A stretch of DNA of 6,923 nt from Methanobacteriota archaeon (GTDB lineage Archaea; Thermoplasmatota; Thermoplasmata; RBG-16-68-12): the NCBI GenBank assembly GCA_005878665.1, contig VBLR01000063.1:1-6923 (forward strand), written 5' to 3'. Both the position numbers and the translations under genes were made by a program. This document shows positions 1-5,349 of the stretch, in pieces. Below the pieces are notes generated by a model. That model ran no database searches, was not told the origin of the DNA, and saw only the letters and a list, made by a program, of their open reading frames with translations. The stretch's first letter is position 1; the number at the start of each line of letters is the position of its first letter.

Positions 1-597
1 TACCTGATCGCGCTGAAGTTGGGCCAAGACCGCGGAACCCTAGGGTACGACGAACTCGATCGGCTCAAGGATCAGCTGCGGTCTCTCCCGCGGGCGGCGC
101 AGTACGTGCTGAACAAGTCGGACGAAATCCGGGCCCTCGCGCAGAAATATGGAGCCGAGGCGAAGGACATGTTCTACATCGGGCGCCACGCGAACTACCC
201 GGTCGCGATGGAAGGGGCGCTGAAGATCAAGGAGATCTCGTACATCCACGCCGAGGCGTATGCGGCGGGAGAACTGAAGCACGGGCCGCTCGCCCTGCTG
301 ACGTCCTCCACGCCCGTCATCGCCGTCGTTGCCCAGGACCCGACCTACGAGAAGATGCGGTCGAACGTGGGCGAGGTGAGCGCCCGCGGCTCCCCCGTCC
401 TCGCGATCGGAACCGAAGGGGACAAGGAGCTCCCGAAGTTCGTCGACGACGTGATCGAGATTCCGTCCCTCCCGTGGATCTTCTCGCCGGTCCCGGTGAG
501 CGTGGCCCTGCAGCTCTTCGCCTACGAAGCGGCGCGGATCCGCAACTGCCCGATCGACAAGCCGCGGAACCTGGCGAAGAGCGTGACGGTCGAATAG
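1..597 (+). CDS. glmS: Glutamine--fructose-6-phosphate aminotransferase (isomerizing), C-terminal part, 5' end cut by window edge
   Basis: GlmS makes glucosamine-6-phosphate from fructose-6-phosphate and glutamine, the first committed step to UDP-GlcNAc and surface glycans; it acts in the cytoplasm. The reading frame is open from base 1 with 198 codons visible, so the N-terminal glutaminase domain and first SIS subdomain lie outside the window. A TTG at 19 is only an internal codon. What remains is the second sugar-isomerase (SIS) subdomain and the C-terminal tail. The stretch EGALKIKEISYIHAEAYAAG followed by ELKHGP matches the E. coli isomerase active site: the residues equivalent to E481, K485, E488 and H504 are all present. 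The protein ends in NLAKSVTVE, whose lysine (codon 577-579) corresponds to K603, which forms the Schiff base with the sugar. No catalytic residue is missing in the visible part. The next gene begins 65 bases later with its own promoter-like element, so an operon is not required. Confidence 0.96.
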   Translation, partial: YLIALKLGQDRGTLGYDELDRLKDQLRSLPRAAQYVLNKSDEIRALAQKYGAEAKDMFYIGRHANYPVAMEGALKIKEISYIHAEAYAAGELKHGPLALLTSSTPVIAVVAQDPTYEKMRSNVGEVSARGSPVLAIGTEGDKELPKFVDDVIEIPSLPWIFSPVPVSVALQLFAYEAARIRNCPIDKPRNLAKSVTVE

Positions 598-618
598 GAC
601 CGCGGGCGGGCGCAGGAA

Positions 619-628
619 CCTTTATCGG
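619..628 (+). promoter_or_regulatory. Candidate archaeal TATA box for the 663 gene
   Basis: The motif CCTTTATCGG is the only A/T-rich element between the glmS stop and the next gene. A start of transcription about 25 bases after its centre would fall near 645-650. This leaves a leader of about 15 bases that contains the GGAGGG ribosome-binding site at 652-657. A very similar motif precedes the 6278 gene. The call rests on position and resemblance only. Confidence 0.5.
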
Positions 629-662
629 GTCTCTATCGCCATTCCGACATTGGAGGGAGTTT

Positions 663-1100
663 TTGGTCGAACCCAGCGCGAGTCCGCCGGGATCGCCGTA
701 TCAACCGATGATGATGCCGCCGCGGAGAGGAGGCATCTCCCTGAACAGCTTGGTCCTGGTGATCGGCTTGTTCCTCGGAGTGCTCATCTTTGCGGGGACG
801 CTGTCGTTTCACGCCGCGCTCCTGATCCCCGTCCCGTGTCAGGGGTGTCCGGTGCCTACCGACCCCGCGGTCATCGCCTATCGAAACTCGATCCGGACCC
901 TGGGCTGGGTGTCCGTCGTGACGATGGACCTGGCCGTCGCGTTCTCCGTGGCGATGGCGTGGATCGCAGGCGGATCTCGAGGCGAGCTTTCGGAGGCGAC
1001 ACGACGCGGCATCTTCGTCTTCGCGACGGTCTTCTTGGCGGTGTGGCTCATCTTTTCGTGGGCCGAGTATACTATCTTCCGAGTCCTGGTCCCGTTCTAG
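663..1100 (+). CDS. Small three-helix membrane protein of unknown function
   Basis: I do not recognise a family. I place the start at TTG 663 because GGAGGG (652-657) lies 5 bases upstream and a TATA-like box at 619-628 sits at the right distance. The frame stays open further upstream inside glmS, but that part is a shadow. ATG codons at 708-716 would be a later alternative. The 145-residue product has a proline- and methionine-rich N-terminal tail (residues 1-24, ending in an RR pair), then hydrophobic segments at about 28-56, 78-102 and 116-139. Positive charges at 21-22 and in the loop 106-115 suggest that the N-terminus and second loop are cytoplasmic. The first loop (57-76) would then face outside; it carries a CQGC pair (C59, C62) in a proline-rich setting. 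The gene converges on the large PKD-protein gene, whose stop is 83 bases away. The 83-base gap has only weak pyrimidine runs and no clear terminator. Confidence 0.8.
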   Translation: MVEPSASPPGSPYQPMMMPPRRGGISLNSLVLVIGLFLGVLIFAGTLSFHAALLIPVPCQGCPVPTDPAVIAYRNSIRTLGWVSVVTMDLAVAFSVAMAWIAGGSRGELSEATRRGIFVFATVFLAVWLIFSWAEYTIFRVLVPF

Positions 1101-1183
1101 TCCTCTTCTGGTAAGATCGGAACGCCGCGCTTACGGGCGAGAAGCGATCGGAAACTCGAACGCGGAATTCCGGGAAAAGGGCT

Positions 1184-3763
1184 CTAGCGGAGCTTGAACC
1201 CGCATCGGCCACAAAACGTACCTTGTGGGGCGGACGGAAGTCCGCATCTCGGGCAGAACCGGGGCCAGGGCGTCGGGGATAGCGGGGCCCCCGTCTCCGC
1301 TGACGCAGCGCCTCGCGTTTCGTTCATGACCGCAGCGGCCGAACTCTCGCCCACCGGCCTCGGAACCGGCGCCCTCCGAGCCCGATAGCTCAACCACGCC
1401 AGGATTCCCACGAGGGGGCCGATCGTCAGGCCTAGGACCGCGACGAGGACAATGGCCATCGTCTGAGCCGGCTCCGGGGGTCGGAGGACCTCCGCGCTCG
1501 CGATCGCTGCGTCGAAGACCGGCCGATAGGCCTCGAACGAATCAGAGTCGGCGCTGCCGACCACGAACAGGACCCGCTGGTACCCCACGCTCACGAACAC
1601 GGCCCATGTCTGCCGAAGATGGGGCCCGGTCAGGTTGACCTCGAAGACCGCCGCACGGGCGTGCGGCATCGAAACAATTTTAGGCTCCCCGATAACGATG
1701 TAGTAGCCGTATTGGTTCTGCAAACTCGCGAGCATCGACCGAGCGGCCGCGAGGCGGTAGTCGTCGGTATCCTGGACTTGGGTGAATCGCGAGGACACGG
1801 CAACCGTGGCCCCTCCCATCGCGCGGTCGGTCGCTACGAGATCGGCCGGCCCGATCCCCGGCGCGTACGCGTCGAAGGCGACGTCCCAGCCGGCGGGAAC
1901 GCCGATGCGGAATCCCGCAGGCCGCTCCTGCGCGACGAGGGAAACGTCGCGGACCGAGACTGTGAGGGTGTCGGTCGCGGTGTTCGATTCGACGTCGGTC
2001 ACCGTCAACGTGATCACGTACGTGCCGGCGTTCATGAACCGATACGACGGCCGGCTCCCGTACAGAACCTGGGTCGAGCCGTCGAGGAACGTCCAAGTCA
2101 GACTCGCGATCCCGAGATTGTCGGTCGATTGAGAGCCGTCGAAGGACACCAGGCCGCCCTCGTAGACGACTCGATCGGGACCGGCGTTCGCGGCCGGCGG
2201 GACCCGGTCCCGATTGACCACGATCGTGACACTGTCGGTCGCCCAGTTCGCGCCGTCGGTGACGGAGAGCGTCACGACGAACGTCCCGACGTGCTGAAAC
2301 TGGTAGGACACAATCGTCCCGTAGAGCGTCTGGGGCACCCCGTCGATGAAGCTCCACGAGTATTGCGTGATGCCCACGTTATCCGCGGACGCGGAACCAT
2401 CCAGGGTTACGAAGGCCCCCTCATCGACCGATTGGTCGGGGCCGGCATGGGCCACCGGAGGCGTGACATCCAAGACGGTCACGCTCGCCGCGTCCGTGCC
2501 GGAGTTCCCTGCGGCATCCCGCACGGTCAGGGTGACCGAATAGATCCCGGGATCCGGGAACACATAGCTCGTCGTGACTCCGTACTGAAAGACTCGTGGG
2601 ACATCGATCGCGACGACATCGGCGCCTTCAAGGACGAGCAGCTCGGAACCGCGAAAGCGGAGCGCCGCGGCGTAGCCGGGGAAGCCCTGCGATCCGAGGA
2701 ACGCGAAATTGGCAATGTCGTAGAAGGCGACTCCGTTCCCGGTCGATACCGCGATGAGGCCCAGGCTGGAGTCAAACACCGCGGAAGCGTAGCCTCCGGG
2801 AAGCCGCCCGGCGGACTGCATGTCGTCCGAGGCGTTGTCGCGCGAGGTGAGAAGGTAACCTCCGCCGGTCAAGATCAGATCGCGACTCACCCAGAGCGGC
2901 GTCCCGGGGTATGTCCCGAAATAAGGCCAATCGTATCCGCCGGTAAATCCCAAACCGGGCACGAAGTCGAAACGATGGACGCTCGGCGGATACAGCCCGT
3001 CGTCCTCCAAGGAGTACAAACGGGTCTCGGACGGATGGAGCGCGACGCTCGAATACTGCCAGATCGTGGCCGTCTGGGGGGATACGGTCCCATTTCGTGC
3101 GTTCATCATGTGGAGCGCGGACCACTGACCGGATCCCCCGGCCACGATCGCGTATCCGTCGTCAGTGACGAGGGTCCGGTACACGTCCTCGTCGATGAAG
3201 AACTCCCCGATTTTCGTCTGCGTCACCAGGTCGAACGTGGCCACGTAGCTCTGGAACGGGCCGAAGAAATAGTACCCACGCTCTCCGAACGGGATCCCGA
3301 CCGCCATGTAGGCGCCTCGCGGGGCGACCGTAAGGGACATCGGGTACGTGGGCACGTGATTGAGCGGAAACACCCGGTCGACCGAGCCGGTCGTGAGGTT
3401 CACCACCGATACGTTCCGGCTCCCGAGGAGATACAGGAGCGGCCGTACCGGGTCGAACGCGGCCGCACCACCGATCGAAACACTGACCACGGGTCGGGCC
3501 GGGCTCGTGGCTGCCGGGAGCGCCCAGGTGTAATTGACAACCCCGACGTTATCGGTGGACCCGGAACCGTCGAAGGCAACAGGAACATCTTCGTTGACGG
3601 TCTGATCCGGACCTGCGTTGGCGATGGGCGGTGTCACGTCGGGCGCTGGGGCCAAGGCCCGGGTGGCGGTCGTCGTCAACAATGAGGCCACCACGACGAC
3701 CAAAAGCACCACGCGGGCCAGCGACCGGTCGATCGACGATCGCTTCCCCGTCTTGCAACTCAC
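1184..3763 (-). CDS. Secreted, membrane-anchored PKD-domain protein with inserted beta-propeller-like region and C-terminal zinc ribbon
   Basis: The 859-residue product starts at GTG (3763-3761); GGAGGG lies 11 bases upstream, a rather long spacing. Residues 1-38 form a signal peptide: basic start, hydrophobic core 18-29, then an alanine/threonine-rich cleavage region. Three PKD (Ig-like) repeats follow, each opening with PPxAxAGPD, then a FDGS/LDGS turn and a DN(V/L)G loop. Repeat 1 is split (about 43-85 and 396-432), repeat 2 spans 433-517 and repeat 3 spans 518-607. Between the halves of repeat 1, residues about 93-392 look like a beta-propeller of six or seven YVTN/WD-like blades. Residues about 608-762 resemble the PsbP/Mog1-like fold (FRIGVPAGWDV opening, long helix, beta strands); this call is tentative. 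A single membrane helix spans 768-793, followed by RARR. The tail ends in a zinc ribbon C837-x2-C840-x10-C851-x2-C854. Topology should be outside, helix, cytoplasmic tail. The role is probably surface binding or adhesion; the ligand is unknown. Confidence 0.9.
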   Translation of the reverse strand: MSCKTGKRSSIDRSLARVVLLVVVVASLLTTTATRALAPAPDVTPPIANAGPDQTVNEDVPVAFDGSGSTDNVGVVNYTWALPAATSPARPVVSVSIGGAAAFDPVRPLLYLLGSRNVSVVNLTTGSVDRVFPLNHVPTYPMSLTVAPRGAYMAVGIPFGERGYYFFGPFQSYVATFDLVTQTKIGEFFIDEDVYRTLVTDDGYAIVAGGSGQWSALHMMNARNGTVSPQTATIWQYSSVALHPSETRLYSLEDDGLYPPSVHRFDFVPGLGFTGGYDWPYFGTYPGTPLWVSRDLILTGGGYLLTSRDNASDDMQSAGRLPGGYASAVFDSSLGLIAVSTGNGVAFYDIANFAFLGSQGFPGYAAALRFRGSELLVLEGADVVAIDVPRVFQYGVTTSYVFPDPGIYSVTLTVRDAAGNSGTDAASVTVLDVTPPVAHAGPDQSVDEGAFVTLDGSASADNVGITQYSWSFIDGVPQTLYGTIVSYQFQHVGTFVVTLSVTDGANWATDSVTIVVNRDRVPPAANAGPDRVVYEGGLVSFDGSQSTDNLGIASLTWTFLDGSTQVLYGSRPSYRFMNAGTYVITLTVTDVESNTATDTLTVSVRDVSLVAQERPAGFRIGVPAGWDVAFDAYAPGIGPADLVATDRAMGGATVAVSSRFTQVQDTDDYRLAAARSMLASLQNQYGYYIVIGEPKIVSMPHARAAVFEVNLTGPHLRQTWAVFVSVGYQRVLFVVGSADSDSFEAYRPVFDAAIASAEVLRPPEPAQTMAIVLVAVLGLTIGPLVGILAWLSYRARRAPVPRPVGESSAAAVMNETRGAASAETGAPLSPTPWPRFCPRCGLPSAPQGTFCGRCGFKLR

Positions 3764-4121
3764 GGACGGCCGAACCCTCCCCCGACGATGAATGACGATG
3801 GGTGTGCGACCTAGTTATCCTTTGTCTCGGCATGGACTCGGAGTACGCTAGAGCTGAGGCAAATCAAGCTTCCCCCAACTGCTGCGACCTAGGGTGGCGG
3901 CTGCGAGACGGATGTCAGACCGCGGGCCGCCGGTTCGGGCATGGATCCTCGCGATGGACAGTCGAAACTCGCGAATCGCGTCAACGACGACACGGAGGGC
4001 TTCGCCCCCAACTCCTATCGGGCGGGCTCCGGCACGTCGACGTACGTTGCCCGGACGGGTTCCGCGTCGCGCAAGCCGCCTGCAGAGGCTGGACTTGCCA
4101 CGTCTCGGACAAGGGTGACGA
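3764..4121. other. Gene-poor interval between two minus-strand genes
   Basis: This 358-base stretch lies downstream of the NikR-like gene and upstream of the PKD-protein gene, both read leftward. It must hold the PKD-gene promoter and any terminator of the regulator gene. I see no tRNA, no CRISPR repeat and no mobile-element end. Two short reading frames are possible but unsupported: a plus-strand 68-codon frame at 3941-4147 without a ribosome-binding site, and a minus-strand 36-codon frame at 4015-4125 whose ATG overlaps the regulator's stop. A short GGGC-TTC-GCCC hairpin at 3997-4007 may form, with weak flanking CGGAG/CTCCG pairing, but it lacks a following T-run. The interval could also be the decayed remains of a gene. 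Confidence 0.6.
3812..3824 (-). promoter_or_regulatory. Weak candidate TATA box for the PKD-protein gene
   Basis: Read on the minus strand this is CAAAGGATAACTA, the most A/T-rich element upstream of the GTG start. It lies about 50 bases before the start codon, a distance close to that of the boxes before the 663 and 6278 genes. The match to an archaeal TATA box is poor, so this is a guess from position. Confidence 0.25.
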
Positions 4122-4514
4122 TCATCGACGGGCAGCGGTCTGGATGAACTTGATCACTTTTACCCCCTTGATTCGGCGGAGTTGGGCGATGAGCTCCTTG
4201 AGCCGAGCCGTCGATCCTTCCGCGACGAAGATTTGCAGGCAATCCGCTTCGTCCACGTGGGTGTGTAGCATGGTGCGGATTTCGTCGAAGCGGTGCTGAA
4301 GCATCGCGAGGTCCGCGCGCGGATTCCCCCTCCCGTAGATGACCGCGAGGATCACCGAGGCTTCTCCGCCCTCTCTCCCCCACTCCGTGACATCGATGAA
4401 CTCTCGCAGCGCCTCGCGGACCGCTTCGCTCCGGCTCCGATACCGGCGCCGCTGGGCAACGTCGTCGAGGCTCCGGAGAATGGAGTCGTCCATGCTCACG
4501 CTGACAATGGGCAT
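4122..4514 (-). CDS. nikR: NikR-like ribbon-helix-helix metal-responsive transcriptional regulator
   Basis: The 130-residue length is close to the E. coli NikR length of 133. Residues 1-42 form the ribbon-helix-helix DNA-binding domain: strand IVSVSM, then two helices containing SRSEAVREALREF. Residues about 52-128 match the ACT-like regulatory domain, with the hallmark block H74...L83-H84-T-H86-x5-C92-L. These four residues correspond to the E. coli nickel ligands H76, H87, H89 and C95, so metal-controlled DNA binding is likely. The first His to second His spacing is 10 rather than the usual 11, and the second histidine-rich site common in NikR (YDHH/YEH) is replaced by IYGRGN. The metal may therefore be nickel or another ion such as zinc. 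The ATG lies just after a TATA-like box with no Shine-Dalgarno, so the mRNA is probably leaderless or nearly so. The gene is divergent from a metal ABC transporter, its obvious target. It may also regulate itself. Confidence 0.88.
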   Translation of the reverse strand: MPIVSVSMDDSILRSLDDVAQRRRYRSRSEAVREALREFIDVTEWGREGGEASVILAVIYGRGNPRADLAMLQHRFDEIRTMLHTHVDEADCLQIFVAEGSTARLKELIAQLRRIKGVKVIKFIQTAARR

Positions 4515-4546
4515 GCTACTAACAACCGCGCACCCTGTACTTGATG

Positions 4547-4556
4547 TTTATTAAGA
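4547..4556 (-). promoter_or_regulatory. TATA box for the NikR-like gene
   Basis: Read on the minus strand this is TCTTAATAAA in an otherwise GC-rich region. A transcription start about 25 bases downstream would fall near 4523-4527. This leaves a leader of only about 8-12 bases before the ATG at 4514, with no Shine-Dalgarno sequence in it. Position and composition fit an archaeal promoter. Confidence 0.6.
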
Positions 4557-4576
4557 CCCGACAAATTCTTAAATAA
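4548..4576. promoter_or_regulatory. Imperfect inverted repeat joining the two divergent TATA boxes; candidate operator
   Basis: TTATTAAGA (4548-4556) and TCTTAAATAA (4567-4576) are inverted copies apart from one extra A, separated by a 10-base spacer. The arms coincide with the two divergent TATA boxes. The symmetry may simply reflect two back-to-back promoters, but a dyad here is also what a NikR-type dimer or tetramer would bind. A bound protein would cover both promoters. Confidence 0.4.
4567..4576 (+). promoter_or_regulatory. TATA box for the metal transporter operon (leaderless start)
   Basis: The element TCTTAAATAA is centred about 28 bases before the ATG at 4600. This predicts transcription beginning at or within a few bases of the start codon, a leaderless mRNA of the kind common in archaea. 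No Shine-Dalgarno site is needed or evident. The direct repeat AACGGC at 4575-4580 and 4592-4597 lies between box and start and might be part of an operator, but that is speculative. Confidence 0.65.
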
Positions 4577-4599
4577 CGGCATCGGATGGGCAACGGCGC

Positions 4600-5349
4600 A
4601 TGGTCGTCGCGACGCCTCCTTCACCGAGTCCAACCCGCGAAACCGGCGCCGCCGAAGACCTCCTCCGGGTCGCGAATCTCGGGGTTCGATTGGACCGCGT
4701 CCCGATTTTGGAAGACGTCAATTTCCACGTGCGGAGAGGGACCACGCTCGCCATCGTCGGCCCGAACGGCGCGGGCAAGACGACGCTCTTCCGCGTCCTC
4801 CTCGGCCTCGTGCCACATACCGGGACGGTCGAATGGTCCGGCCCCGTTCGGATCGGCTATGTCCCGCAGAGCTTCGTCGTGACGGATGTGCCGATTACCG
4901 TTCGCGACTTCCTGGGCTTCAAGAGCGGGGCGAACGTCGAAGAGTCACTCGCCGCCGTCGGTCTCGGAGGCGCGGCCCTCCCGAAGCGGCTCGACGTTTT
5001 GTCGGGGGGAGAGATGCAGCGCGTCCTCATCGCATGGGCCGTCCTCGATCGGCCGAATGTCCTCCTCTTCGACGAGCCGACCGCCATGGTAGACATCGGC
5101 AGCCAAGACATGCTCTATGAGACCCTCAATCGGCTGGAGAAGAACTCCAACATCACGGTCTTCCTGATCACGCACGACATCCACGTCGTCTCTCAGTATT
5201 CCGACGCGGTCTTGGCCCTCAATCGGACGGTCCGATTCTTTGGGGCATCGAGCCGTCTCTCGGAGCCAGATCTCTTGATGGAGATCTTCGGGAGCGGTTC
5301 GGGGCTCGCCGAGCACAAGCACGACTTTGGGGCCCGGGGATTCCGATGA
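4600..5349 (+). CDS. Metal (Zn/Mn/Fe-type) ABC transporter ATP-binding protein
   Basis: This is the 249-residue cytoplasmic ATPase subunit of a ZnuC/MntB-like importer; it powers uptake of a divalent metal through the permease encoded next. All ABC motifs are intact: Walker A GPNGAGKTT (54-62), Q-loop Q90 in YVPQ, signature LSGGEMQR (134-141), Walker B VLLFDEP (154-160) with catalytic glutamate E159, D-loop around D165, and H-loop H192 in ITHD. The segment LALNRTVRFFG is typical of the ZnuC/MntB branch. The C-terminus contains EHKHD, a short metal-attractive stretch. I choose ATG 4600 because a TATA box about 28 bases upstream predicts a leaderless message starting there, and the first 20 residues are an ordinary non-conserved extension. 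Its stop overlaps the permease start as ATGA, so the two are translationally coupled. The NikR-like gene upstream, read in the other direction, is the likely regulator. Substrate could be zinc, manganese, iron or, given the regulator, nickel. Confidence 0.93.
   Translation: MVVATPPSPSPTRETGAAEDLLRVANLGVRLDRVPILEDVNFHVRRGTTLAIVGPNGAGKTTLFRVLLGLVPHTGTVEWSGPVRIGYVPQSFVVTDVPITVRDFLGFKSGANVEESLAAVGLGGAALPKRLDVLSGGEMQRVLIAWAVLDRPNVLLFDEPTAMVDIGSQDMLYETLNRLEKNSNITVFLITHDIHVVSQYSDAVLALNRTVRFFGASSRLSEPDLLMEIFGSGSGLAEHKHDFGARGFR

Noticed and set aside
474..662. Upstream extension of the 663 gene into glmS
   Set aside because: It overlaps the strongly conserved glmS C-terminus, and the Shine-Dalgarno and TATA-like elements lie inside this extension, so the TTG at 663 is the better start.
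1101..1183. Terminator between the convergent genes
   Set aside because: There are only a T4 run on the minus strand (1175-1178) and a short pyrimidine run on the plus strand (1101-1108), with no hairpin or longer T tract, so no terminator can be called.
1619..3685. A 688-codon open frame on the plus strand, antisense to the PKD-protein gene
   Set aside because: Its predicted product is a low-complexity mix of R, G, D, V and H with no domains, as expected opposite a GC-rich gene. The minus-strand frame has a signal peptide and recognisable repeats.
3925..4032. Possible structured RNA or tRNA (GGTTCGGGC stretch and GGGC-TTC-GCCC hairpin)
   Set aside because: No acceptor stem, D-arm or anticodon arm can be assembled, and the hairpin is short, as expected by chance in GC-rich DNA.
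3941..4147. A 68-codon plus-strand frame in the gene-poor interval
   Set aside because: Its composition is not impossible for a protein, but there is no ribosome-binding site, promoter or recognisable motif, and it overlaps the regulator's 3' end.
3802..4299. A 165-codon plus-strand frame crossing the gene-poor interval into the regulator gene
   Set aside because: Much of it is antisense to the NikR-like gene; the product is Cys-, Arg- and Trp-rich and resembles no protein family.
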